Shown here piece by piece: positions 8,101 through 12,636 of a stretch of 13,350 bases of DNA. The stretch lies in the NCBI GenBank assembly GCA_009782085.1, contig WQUN01000091.1, positions 1-13,350 on the forward strand, given 5' to 3'. The stretch's first letter is position 1. Each line of letters opens with the position of its first letter. This stretch comes from Bacillota bacterium. Its GTDB lineage: Bacteria; Bacillota; Clostridia; Lachnospirales; WQUN01. The notes beneath the pieces are model-generated. The model did no database searches, was not told where the DNA came from, and saw only the letters and a program-made list of their open reading frames with translations. Made by a program: the position numbers and the translations under genes.

Positions 8101-9730
8101 TGGAACAGCCGTCGGCCAAAATCAGGTTGACGTCGCCGGATACGACGAGGTCGCCGAAGTCCAGCGTCCCGTTCGCTATGTACCAGCCGGTCGTCAGCGT
8201 CGTTTCGCTTCCCGTGAGCTCCTTAACGCTGTCGGCGTATTGCGGCTGCTGGTTCGCGTCCACGTAGGGCGCGCCGCTGGGCGCGCCGCCCTGGGACTCG
8301 GCCGCCGCCGCCGCGCCGCCGTCGGCCACCGAGGCGACGTAGTCCACGCCGCCGATCGTCATGGTGATGACGGAGACCGGCGTGTCCCCGGCCGTCGGTA
8401 AAACGGCGTCAGCCGCGGCCGGAAGAACGGCGTCCGCGGCGAGGGCGTCGGCCGCGTCGGCCGAAATTACAACGTCCCCGTCGGCCGAAACCGAAGCGTC
8501 CAAGTCGGCCGGCAAATCAGCGTCAGCCGCGGCCGGCAAATTAACGTCAGCCGCGGCCGGCAAATTAACGTCAGCCGCGGCCGGAAGAACGGCGTCCGCG
8601 GCGAGGACGGCGGCCGCGTCGGCCGAAATCACAACGTTACCGTCGGCCGAAACCGAAGCGTCCAAGGCGGCCGGCAAATCAGCTGCCGCCGCGGCCGGCA
8701 AATCAGCGTCAGCCGCGGCCGGAAGAACGGCGTTCGTGGCGACTATGACGTCAGACCCGATGTTACGGATCCAGAGGTAAAGATAGCCGGCCGAGTCGGT
8801 CCACACGGCGTTGGAGCCGTAGAAGTTAGTCCCGCTCACCTTAATGCTGTCCACTTTCTTGTTCGCAGGCAGGCCGTTTACCGCGACGCTGTGGAGCGTT
8901 GTCCCCGATTTGTTCGTAACTTTCGCAAACGAATAGACGTCGGCGCTGCCGCCGGTGATGTAGGCGGTCTTGGCGTAGATGACGCCGGGGACGGCCGAGA
9001 TCGTGCCGCCGCTGATATCGACCGTTCCTTCATAGGGCCACTCCATGTGGCCGTCCTGGTAGGAAAATACGGCGGGGCCGATGAAGTTGGCCGGGGCGGG
9101 AACATACATACCGTCGGGATACAAAGCCATGTTTGCCACGCCGGTGATTATACCGCCGTGGATGGAGATTGTCCCGCAGCCCGGCTGATTGTACTTGCCG
9201 TTGATGCTGTAAAAGCCGCCGCCGATCCCCGCGCCGATTAGGATCACGTTCGGATCGGGGTAGGCCCAATCCGCCGGCAAATGCAGCATCGAATTCACGG
9301 TCCCCGCCTGAACGGGCTGGGTGAAAAGCGTCAGCCTGCCCGTTCCGCCGGACTGCGACCAGATCGTCAGGCTGGCGCCTGATGGGACGTTGATGGCGGC
9401 GTTTCCGGGATCGCCGTGCACCATCATGTCACAGCCGTCGGCCAAAATCAGGTTGACGTCGCCGGATACGGTCAGACCGGGAAAGTCCACACGCCCGTCG
9501 ACGACATACCATCCCGTTTCCAGCGTTGCGACGAAGATGCCGCCGTTCCCGAGCCGCGTTATGTTCACGTTGTTCGTGGTATGCGGCTGCCCGTATTCGT
9601 CGACGTAGGGCACGCCGTTGTCCGCCAGCGCGGACAATCCGCCCAGGCCCGCCGTCATCGACGACGTCAGCGCCAGCGCCAGGACAAAGGACATGAGCTT
9701 CATCCACGGCCTGGATCTTGATCTTGCCAT
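2..9730 (-). CDS. Giant exported modular beta-helix-like repeat protein, C-terminus outside window
   Basis: The frame is open from ATG at 9730 to the window edge, giving 3243 codons with no stop. AGGAGG eight bases upstream supports this start. Residues 1-36 form a signal peptide: a basic start, a hydrophobic run (MSFVLALALTSS) and an ALA|D cleavage site, so the protein is exported. Nine modules begin near residues 41, 488, 844, 1151, 1463, 1730, 2011, 2513 and 2788. Each opens with a PYVDANKQPQYA-like motif, then ETTLTTGWYIANGTLDFG, SGDVNLILADGC, NSLTIWSQAGGTG, several INGG/TGGSV rungs, a GLPA loop and YGSNAVWTD...LYLWLPP. The regular INGG/TGG rungs suggest right-handed beta-helices, as in clostridial proteins annotated as carbohydrate-binding-domain proteins. 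Modules 7 and 9 are followed by InlB-like, MBG-like and Ig-like domains. An adhesin or glycan-binding surface role is inferred. No catalytic motif was recognised, and any cell-wall anchor would lie beyond the edge. Confidence 0.9.
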   Translation of the reverse strand, partial: MARSRSRPWMKLMSFVLALALTSSMTAGLGGLSALADNGVPYVDEYGQPHTTNNVNITRLGNGGIFVATLETGWYVVDGRVDFPGLTVSGDVNLILADGCDMMVHGDPGNAAINVPSGASLTIWSQSGGTGRLTLFTQPVQAGTVNSMLHLPADWAYPDPNVILIGAGIGGGFYSINGKYNQPGCGTISIHGGIITGVANMALYPDGMYVPAPANFIGPAVFSYQDGHMEWPYEGTVDISGGTISAVPGVIYAKTAYITGGSADVYSFAKVTNKSGTTLHSVAVNGLPANKKVDSIKVSGTNFYGSNAVWTDSAGYLYLWIRNIGSDVIVATNAVLPAAADADLPAAAAADLPAALDASVSADGNVVISADAAAVLAADAVLPAAADVNLPAAADVNLPAAADADLPADLDASVSADGDVVISADAADALAADAVLPAAADAVLPTAGDTPVSVITMTIGGVDYVASVADGGAAAAAESQGGAPSGAPYVDANQQPQYADSVKELTGSETTLTTGWYIANGTLDFGDLVVSGDVNLILADGCSMTATGVPGTAAINVGAGNSLTIWSQAGGTGSLTVSVTPILAGTVNSTLNLPPDQAYPDPNQVLIGAGIGGGFYSVNAIQQAQSCGTVTVNGGVINGRQDMFILSDLLPIAPASTHPPAVSTFFIGPAATAGLDGSYFNYPADGTAIFCGGTLNVGVVNAKTVFVTGGSVNTIMASVAMNNTTLNPWPGQTAVSRPVSYVSIYGLPASARVSGITVNGAVYGSNAVWTSPYGWIYLWLPPASSDVVVATDAVLPSAADAVLPAAADAPVSVITVTIDGVDYVATVGDGGAEAAAQPKSGGAPYVDADKQPQNADNATPLTGGETTLTTGWYIANGKLDYGQLTVSGDVNLILADGCEMTATSTDSYIAAIGVSDGNSLTIWSQSGGTGKLTASVPIISDAHIPYYPTAAIGGRPCGTIVVNGGVLTATGGFGGGMNTGYLTQAGNIISYFLTYNHTGNIEINGGTVVSTVFSANAITITGGTISRLLTDLIGNYPIILLSSTTGVTDGSGTQLRQVTVSGLPANSAVSSITVDGAVYGSNAVWTDADGKLYLWLPPSPAPIVTTSGLMNRALPPTASTLIITIDGADYTVALTGAGDETVSVQQQGGTPYVDADKQPQYADNVTELNGSETTLTTGWYIANGTLDYGSLVVSGDVNLILADGCDMTATSPNYDIAAIGVSDGNSLTVWSQAGGTGKLTANVPAVSLSANPSYLAAAIGGGSCGTVVINGGVLATVNGIGGGRNVTTMWGSDFVAHSIKYNFSGNVVINGGTVVSMIMAAGVTVTGGSMNGLPYDLFNPSAQVSVTDGSGIQLRRVTVSGLPANAAVSSITVDGAAYGSNAVWTDADGMLYLWLPPSPADVIVSASAIQPAAIQPAAGKAGLLRMPPTASTVIITIDGVDYTVTLTGSGDETVTAQPPGGVPYVDANKQPHYAGSVTALDGSETTLTTGWYIAEGTLDYGSLVVSGDVNLILADGCVMTVTSPDVNTAAINVSPGNSLTIWSQAGGTGSLAARANLGAGIGGDGGPSVGDCGTVTINGGVVSAISSVFIGKGNGVSDPSACAIEINGGTLHGPSIHAGTVCVSGGTLEVSAFHPAVGVVTDITGNELRSVRVNGLPAKAAVSYISTDVSAYGTNAVWTNAGGSLFLWLPQSAAAAVITIDGADYSVTLKGSGDETVTAQQGGGGPVGAPYVDANKQAQYADSVTELTGGETTLTTGWYIANGTLDFGNLVISGDVNLILADGCDMTATGTDPSAGITVNPGNSLTVWSQAGGTGRLTAKSLMANGTMGNGAGIGSDCNYAYAGVGAGTIIINGGIITATECYPMSGLGGGGGNAKIGAVEINGGTVNASGINGDNVVITGGSVLVHYYQYQTSAKDASGRPLSMIRVSGLPAGAAVSAVSSAGDAYDWETYGTNAMWTTDASTPFSTGGELYLWLPSDVYVIAITIDGLAHMLFRPSNWAADSQPAGEVPYSDANRQQQHASNVTRLDGSETALTTGWYVADGTLVYKNSLVISGDVNLILADGCDMTVMSTGDAAAINVSPGNSLTIWSQSEGTGKLTADPLTQTGSMSYGAGIGGDGNMSGPAGGLGTLVINGGIVYAVHNIGPGSSSSGGNFSGSMVRINGGTVYAISIDSETVVTGGSVMLSMYNPKNASGNPLIGVNVGGLPAGAAVSDIKVDGAAYGSNGVWTDDNNFIQNSRGNLLIYIPPDASSISVTVGGVVYDYYMVRFTTDGHLSYSPSGAVLAGGDRVFTLTPFPGYKLASLTDDGIDVTDRVVDGTYTIQNLSGPHTLAATTEALPPPDGSHFSFAPKSAVYNGGPQGVTVSCDLSGIGDISVRYNNSRTIPTDPGTYEITVSTSANAEYGALINYDLGAYTILPLQAALEGSVAVTGTPIAGYAITADTSGITSADPGELSYQWFIDGAPVSGATDRAYAPAAADVGKALTVTVTAANYSGSLTSAPVTVAAAGGGATYVDAHKWPMYASDVTQLDGSETTLTTGWYIASGALDFGNIIISGDVKLILADGCDMTVTGTDPSAGITVDPGNSLTVWSQAGGTGRLTAKSLMANGTMGNGAGIGSDCNYGYAGVGAGTIVINGGVINVNDCYSLGSGGGNAAVGTVEINAGTVGARSILGDNVVITGGSVYVRNYLYQMSAKDASGRPVSMIRVSGLPAGAPVSVVSADTALASAYGTSAMWTTDASSFSTGGELFLWLPTDVSVITIKINGVDYIVSRINNWAANPQPAGYVFYNDANRQQQYASDVKVLDGSETALTAGWYVAYGTLVYKNSLVVSGDVNLILADGCDMTVMSAGDAAAIGVSPGNSLTLWSQSEGTGKLTADTGTQTGGYGIGAGIGGDGNKSGPGSPCGTVVINGGIVYAGSHGIGSGGGTAATYGSGALRINGGTLFSITNNCGSVVVTGGNVMSLEHGAKDASGNPVDGVYVGGLPAGAAVSAITVDGAAYGSNGVWTDDNNYILNSRGNLRIFIPAGTSSISVTVGGRVYVYYMVTVTSDGSVSISPSGAVLAGERVFTIDPYPGYKLTSLTDNGTDVTGQVADGTYTIPNLSGPHAFTATTEALPPPDASHFSFTPQSAVYNGGPQGVTVSSDLSGIGVIYVYYNNSMTVPTDPGTYEITIYVNPGSEYGAGRNLDLGAYTILPDGHAALEGAVAILGTPRAGNTLTADTSGITSPVPGALAYQWFINGAP
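2195..4543 (-). repeat. Super-repeat unit 1 of the giant gene (modules 6-7 plus InlB-, MBG- and Ig-like domains)
   Basis: Codons 1730-2512 (783 residues) form a composite unit. It contains module 6, module 7, an InlB-type B-repeat-like domain (about 2268-2340, ending in GTYTIQNLSGPHTL), an MBG-like domain (about 2343-2419, PTDPGTYEITV) and an Ig-like domain (about 2423-2505, YQWFIDGAP then ADVGKALTVTVTA). The same order is found in the next unit towards the C-terminus, with DNA offsets of 2334-2349 bp, all multiples of three. Domain names rest on recognised motif patterns only. Confidence 0.85.
8396..8728 (-). repeat. Alanine-rich low-complexity linker with nested tandem repeats
   Basis: Residues about 335-445 of the giant protein are made of Leu-Pro-Ala-Ala-Ala-Asp-Ala/Val-Asn type units alternating with SADGNVVISADAA-like segments. 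At DNA level there are two perfect adjacent 24-bp units (8521-8544 and 8545-8568) with a partial third. A larger block at 8421-8520 recurs at 8583-8682, an offset of 162 bp or 54 codons. The stretch joins module 1 to the rest of the protein. A shorter relative of it follows module 2. All unit lengths are multiples of three, so copy-number change would keep the frame. Confidence 0.85.
9623..9730 (-). other. Signal peptide of the giant protein
   Basis: Residues 1-36 show a positively charged start (MARSRSRPWMKLM), then a hydrophobic core rich in Leu, Ala and Val, then a small-residue stretch ending SALA before DNG. This is a standard Sec signal peptide with an AXA-type cleavage site. An internal ATG at codon 10 could also start a shorter signal, but the strong ribosome binding site matches the upstream ATG. 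Confidence 0.85.
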
Positions 9731-9738
9731 TTCACACA

Positions 9739-9744
9739 CCTCCT
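9739..9744 (-). promoter_or_regulatory. Ribosome binding site of the giant gene
   Basis: On the minus strand this reads AGGAGG, a full consensus site, with eight bases before ATG at 9730. It fixes the start codon of the giant protein. Confidence 0.9.
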
Positions 9745-9781
9745 GAATTTATGTCGATTTTGGTAAATAGGTGCAAGATGA

Positions 9782-9810
9782 ATTCTACTAGATTCGCCAA
9801 GCGTTTACAA
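9782..9810 (-). promoter_or_regulatory. Sigma-A-like promoter for the giant gene
   Basis: On the minus strand TTGTAA (9805-9810) and TAGAAT (9782-9787) are separated by 17 bases. Each hexamer differs from consensus at one position or two. Transcription would start near 9775, giving a leader of about 45 bases that ends in the strong ribosome binding site. No operator was recognised. Confidence 0.7.
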
Positions 9811-9885
9811 GTGACATTTCAGCGATATTCATAGAAAATTTACGAAGGGGTGCGGCAAAATTTCGTGGCATATCATAGGAAAATC

Positions 9886-9981
9886 GTAGGGGACGCCCCC
9901 CAGGGCGTCCCGTTATCTGAATCTGCCGACAACTGCGGGACGCCGAAAGCGGAGCGGGACGCCGTGGGCGGCGTCCCCTAC
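9886..9981. repeat. Dispersed palindromic element with GTAGGG ends and GACGCC cores
   Basis: A 27-bp left arm (9886-9912) and a 27-bp right arm (9955-9981) are inverted copies with two mismatches. Each arm is itself near-palindromic (GGGGACGCC...GGGCGTCCC), so the element can fold as two small hairpins or one long one. It lies upstream of the giant gene's promoter. No clear target duplication is visible. Arms of this type, starting GTAGGG and ending CCCTAC, are familiar intergenic repeats in Clostridia genomes. Confidence 0.75.
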
Positions 9982-10034
9982 TGTATTATGGCGTATCCCA
10001 CGAGAATTTGCTGCACACTTTCCGAAGAAGTCAA

Positions 10035-10063
10035 TTGATAAATCCCGCAATCCGGTTTATAAT
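10035..10063 (+). promoter_or_regulatory. Sigma-A-like promoter reading toward the sugar isomerase gene
   Basis: TTGATA (10035-10040) and a perfect TATAAT (10058-10063) are separated by 17 bases. Transcription would begin near 10070, about 330 bases before the isomerase start. The interval is filled by the nested repeats at 10101-10347. No other convincing promoter was seen closer to the gene. Confidence 0.7.
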
Positions 10064-10110
10064 TAAAATGCGGAGTACCTTAGGAAACCATTTAATACCA
10101 GTTGTCACCC

Positions 10111-10255
10111 CAATGTCGACAGGTTAAGGATAAGCCTACGGGTTATTCGGTCGGGGATGGAACCCCGATACGGTCGGGGATGGAACCCCGACCCTACGAA
10201 GAATGCGGCTTTGCAGCTGCGGCTTCCATGCCGCCCGATTAACCTGTTGACATTG
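10111..10255. mobile_element. 145-bp MITE-like element with 17-bp inverted ends and 10-bp target duplication
   Basis: The ends are CAATGTCGACAGGTTAA (10111-10127) and TTAACCTGTTGACATTG (10239-10255), inverted copies with one mismatch. GTTGTCACCC lies directly outside both ends (10101-10110 and 10256-10265), a perfect 10-bp direct repeat as expected from target duplication. There is no coding capacity, so it would need a transposase in trans; none is in the window. It sits in the end of another dispersed repeat (10256-10347). Confidence 0.75.
10148..10191 (+). repeat. Tandem hairpin repeat inside the MITE
   Basis: Two identical 21-bp copies (10148-10168 and 10171-10191), separated by TA, each contain TCGGGG and CCCCGA arms around a six-base loop. 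The second copy runs into CCCTAC, the same end seen on the palindromic elements at 9886-9981 and 11346-11411. It appears to be a third repeat type lodged within the MITE. Confidence 0.6.
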
Positions 10256-10347
10256 GTTGTCACCCTGAGCGGAGCGAAGGGTCTTCATGCCAAAATTGCG
10301 CCGTAACAATGGGAGAAAGATTCTTCGCCAACGCTCAGAATGACAGC
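10256..10347. repeat. Dispersed inverted repeat of the TGTCA-CCCTGAGCG type, split by the MITE
   Basis: The left arm (10256-10284, TGTCACCCTGAGCGGAGCGA) and right arm (10318-10347, which reads TGTCATTCTGAGCG on the minus strand) are imperfect inverted copies around a short spacer. Repeats of this pattern are widespread between genes in many bacteria. The MITE at 10111-10255 has inserted at its left end. An upstream in-frame ATG for the isomerase (10340) falls in the right arm and is not a likely start. Confidence 0.65.
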
Positions 10348-10388
10348 TCTTATGCGGTTTTCGACTTTCCGAGGATACTCAATCAATC

Positions 10389-10396
10389 AAGGGGGG
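10389..10396 (+). promoter_or_regulatory. Ribosome binding site deciding the isomerase start
   Basis: AAGGGGGG lies six bases before ATG at 10403. The earlier in-frame ATG (10340) has no comparable site and lies in a repeat, so the later start is preferred. Confidence 0.7.
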
Positions 10397-10402
10397 ATAC
10401 GT

Positions 10403-11266
10403 ATGGAACTTGGCCTTGGCTCAATAGTCTACGAATTCGGCGGCATACCGCTGGAACGGCAGGCCGCGCTGATCGCGTCCCACGGCGTGCGCTGGGTGGA
10501 CGTGCTGGCCTTCGGGCATTATAACCCGTCCTTTTACCCGATCGAACAGCAGGAGCGCGCGGTGCGCGAGTTTGCCCGCTATGGGCTGACCGCTTCCAGC
10601 GTGGTCACCTGCGCCGAAGGCAACATCGGCTCCCCGGACGCCGGGGAACGCGCCTTCGCCATGGAGCAGCTCCAGCGCGCCGCGAGGCTGGTGAAGCGGC
10701 TCGGCGGCAAGCAGGTGCTCATCGGCAAGGGCTGCGGCAACATTGATTTTTACCTGTCCCGGGAACGCGCGACGGAAAACGCCGCCGGCGTCATCCGGGA
10801 GTTCTGCGGCTTCTGCCTGGACGAGGGCCTGCTGGTCACGATGGAGCTGGAGCCGGAGGCGCTTTATGTGCTCAACGGCGTGGGCCCCATGGCGGATATG
10901 CTCGAGCGGGTCGGCATGAAGAACCTCTACGCCAACATAGACATCGGGCACATGCACATCCTGCGCGAGCCGCCGGAAGCCCTGGCCCGGCTGAAGGGCA
11001 AAATCATCCACATGCACATCTCGGACAACTGCGGATTGGCCCACACGAACAGCGTGATCGGCGAGGGCACGGCGGACATACGCGGCTACATCAGGGCCGC
11101 TTTGGACAACTGCGCGGAGGAGACCGCCCGCGGGGCGGGGGACACGGCCGTGGCCGCCATTGAGGTCGGCGAGCCCGGCGAGTATATCCCGGACAGCGAC
11201 GCCAGGGCGCTCCGAAGCGTCGGCAATGTGTATCTGCGCGTGCCGGAGCTGCGCAAGGAGTTTTGA
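10403..11266 (+). CDS. Sugar phosphate isomerase/epimerase-like TIM-barrel protein
   Basis: This 287-residue protein fits the xylose-isomerase-like TIM-barrel family, which isomerises or epimerises sugars or sugar acids with a bound divalent metal in the cytoplasm. Likely metal ligands and conserved motifs are visible: E148 or E150 in VTMELEPE, D180 and H183 in NIDIGHMH, H203/H205 and D208 in IIHMHISDN, and E254 in AAIEV. GEGTADI at 220-226 is the usual loop near the active site. The chosen start has AAGGGGGG six bases upstream. A frame-compatible ATG at 10340 lies inside a dispersed repeat and would add 21 residues unlike the family's N-terminus. The exact substrate cannot be read from the sequence. 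The gene is followed by a reductase on the same strand after a 245-base gap, so a shared sugar pathway is possible but unproven. Confidence 0.85.
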   Translation: MELGLGSIVYEFGGIPLERQAALIASHGVRWVDVLAFGHYNPSFYPIEQQERAVREFARYGLTASSVVTCAEGNIGSPDAGERAFAMEQLQRAARLVKRLGGKQVLIGKGCGNIDFYLSRERATENAAGVIREFCGFCLDEGLLVTMELEPEALYVLNGVGPMADMLERVGMKNLYANIDIGHMHILREPPEALARLKGKIIHMHISDNCGLAHTNSVIGEGTADIRGYIRAALDNCAEETARGAGDTAVAAIEVGEPGEYIPDSDARALRSVGNVYLRVPELRKEF

Positions 11267-11345
11267 CTTTACCCGCTCCGGCATAATGAAAACCCAAAGT
11301 GTTATTCGGAAATAAGGTTGAATTGACAAACAATCAAAACATACA

Positions 11346-11411
11346 GTAGGGCGGGGGCTTGCCCCCGCCGGGAACTCTCGCAGGCGCGGCGGGGGCTTGC
11401 CCCCGCCCTAC
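11346..11411. repeat. Dispersed palindromic element with GTAGGG ends and GGCGGGGGC cores
   Basis: Two 25-bp arms (11346-11370 and 11387-11411) are inverted copies apart from a two-base centre. Each arm is a self-complementary hairpin (GGCGGGGGC TT GCCCCCGCC). It sits between the isomerase and the reductase. A hairpin this stable may slow or end transcription, but no T-tract follows, so it is not called a terminator. The rest of the 11267-11511 gap is AT-rich with no confident promoter. Confidence 0.75.
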
Positions 11412-11496
11412 ATATCGGCGTGTCATTTAATGTGAAGAAGTATGCTTCAAATACATATAGTATTATCAACCTTGATTTCCGGCTAACACCAAACCC

Positions 11497-11504
11497 AAAG
11501 GGGA
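11497..11504 (+). promoter_or_regulatory. Ribosome binding site for a GTG start
   Basis: AAAGGGGA is seven bases ahead of GTG at 11512. It supports the non-ATG start of the reductase, whose MKQVRLGRTNLTVG beginning matches the expected family N-terminus. Confidence 0.7.
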
Positions 11505-11511
11505 TCTTTTT

Positions 11512-12519
11512 GTGAAACAGGTACGGCTGGGACGCACAAATCTCACGGTCGGGCGCACGGGCTTCGGCTGCATCCCGATACAGAGGGTCAGCTTCGACGA
11601 ATCCACGGCTTTGCTGCGCAAGGCGTATGAAAACGGCGTCACCCTCTTCGACACGGCGAACGCCTACACCACGAGCGAGGAGAGGATAGGCGCCGCCCTG
11701 GCCGGCGTGAGAAAAAACATCGTCCTCGCCACAAAATCGGCGCCCGCGCCGCCGGAACAGCTCGCGGCCAACATCGAGAACAGCCTCAGAATGATGAAAA
11801 CGGACTATATAGACATTTTCCAGATACACAATCCGAACAAAATCCACCGGCCGGACGGCGAAGACGGGATTTACGACACGCTGTTAAAGGCAAAGAAGGA
11901 AGGCAAGATAAGGTTTATCTCCCTGTCCGGCCACAGCGCCGAGGTCGCCGCCGGCGCGGTCGAAACCGGGCTTTTCGACACCCTCCAGTATCCGCTGTGC
12001 TCCCTTTCGACCGAAGAGGAACTCGCGCTTATAGACCTGTGCAAAAGGCGCGGCGTGGGCGTGATCGCGATGAAGGCCATGGCTGGCGGCCTTTTGAGCG
12101 GCGCTAAGGCGGCCTTCGCGTTTTTGGCCGCATATGACAATGTGGTTCCGATCTGGGGCATACAGCGCATGAGGGAGCTGGACGAGTTCCTTGAACTGGA
12201 GAAAAATCCCCCGGAAATGACGGATGAATTGCGGGCGGCCATAGAAAACGACAAAAACACCCTCGGCGGCTCGTTTTGCCGCGCCTGCGGGTACTGTATG
12301 CCGTGCCCCGAGGGGATACAGATCAGCACGTCGGCGCGGATAACCTTGCTCATAAGAAGGATGCCGTCGGAAAACTTCCTTTCGGCGGAATGGAAAGAAT
12401 ATATGGACAGAATCGATAATTGCAGGGGATGCGGCCGGTGCGCGGCGAAATGCCCGTACGGGCTGAATCCGCCGGAGATGCTAAGGAGACAGTTGAAGGA
12501 ATATCGTCGTTTCGTTTGA
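11512..12519 (+). CDS. Aldo/keto reductase with C-terminal iron-sulfur cysteine motifs
   Basis: The protein has 335 residues. The N-terminal part (about 1-250) is an NAD(P)H-dependent aldo/keto reductase barrel with the full catalytic tetrad visible: D47 in LFDTAN, Y52, K75 in ATKS and H106 in QIHNP. The C-terminal part carries C256-x2-C259-x2-C262-x2-C265-P and C304-x2-C307-x2-C310-x3-C314-P, typical of the 4Fe-4S-containing branch of the family found in anaerobes. It likely reduces or oxidises a carbonyl or sugar substrate in the cytoplasm; the substrate is not evident. The start is GTG, with AAAGGGGA seven bases upstream. The last few codons and TGA lie inside a MITE beginning at 12506, so the native C-terminus was probably altered after the final iron-sulfur motif. 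No clear promoter was found in the 245-base gap before it. Confidence 0.92.
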   Translation: MKQVRLGRTNLTVGRTGFGCIPIQRVSFDESTALLRKAYENGVTLFDTANAYTTSEERIGAALAGVRKNIVLATKSAPAPPEQLAANIENSLRMMKTDYIDIFQIHNPNKIHRPDGEDGIYDTLLKAKKEGKIRFISLSGHSAEVAAGAVETGLFDTLQYPLCSLSTEEELALIDLCKRRGVGVIAMKAMAGGLLSGAKAAFAFLAAYDNVVPIWGIQRMRELDEFLELEKNPPEMTDELRAAIENDKNTLGGSFCRACGYCMPCPEGIQISTSARITLLIRRMPSENFLSAEWKEYMDRIDNCRGCGRCAAKCPYGLNPPEMLRRQLKEYRRFV

Positions 12520-12603
12520 AATTGAGCTTCAAACTTCGCGCGAAACGCCCCTGAACATTGGTCGTCTCGCGCTCGTTTTCAGCTCATTTCAAATCGAAAC
12601 GAC
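12506..12603. mobile_element. 98-bp MITE, left copy, overlapping the reductase 3' end
   Basis: The ends GTCGTTTCG (12506-12514) and CGAAACGAC (12595-12603) are perfect inverted repeats, extended inward by imperfect pairing over about 40 bases per arm. A second copy in inverted orientation starts at 13256. Over the 95 shared bases the two differ at five positions. No coding capacity and no obvious target duplication were seen. The reductase stop codon (12517-12519) is inside the left arm. Confidence 0.8.
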
Positions 12604-12636
12604 TTATAACGAATTATACGAAAAGGCAAGATAACC

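Noticed and set aside
8521..8582. Tandem 24-bp units considered as a CRISPR-like array
   Set aside because: The units are directly adjacent with no unique spacers and lie in frame inside a coding linker.
8361..8780. Plus-strand 139-codon frame rich in Ala, Ser and Gly-Lys repeats
   Set aside because: It is the antisense reading of the low-complexity linker of the giant gene; its repeats come from the same DNA repeats.
9850..10038. Plus-strand 62-codon frame in the intergenic region
   Set aside because: It crosses a palindromic dispersed repeat, has no ribosome binding site and reads as unrelated composition.
10421..11329. Minus-strand frame of 302 codons opposite the isomerase
   Set aside because: The plus strand encodes a protein with clear TIM-barrel metal motifs and a good ribosome binding site. 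The antisense frame has no recognisable motif.
11346..11411. GC-rich palindrome considered as an intrinsic terminator for the isomerase
   Set aside because: No T-tract follows either hairpin, and the two-arm layout matches the dispersed repeat at 9886-9981.
11415..11470. Possible promoter for the reductase (TATAGT with TGAAGA 17 bases upstream)
   Set aside because: The -35 match is only three of six, in an AT-rich stretch where such matches are expected by chance.
11302..12353. Minus-strand frames opposite the aldo/keto reductase
   Set aside because: The reductase has its full catalytic tetrad and cysteine motifs, so the antisense frames are shadows.
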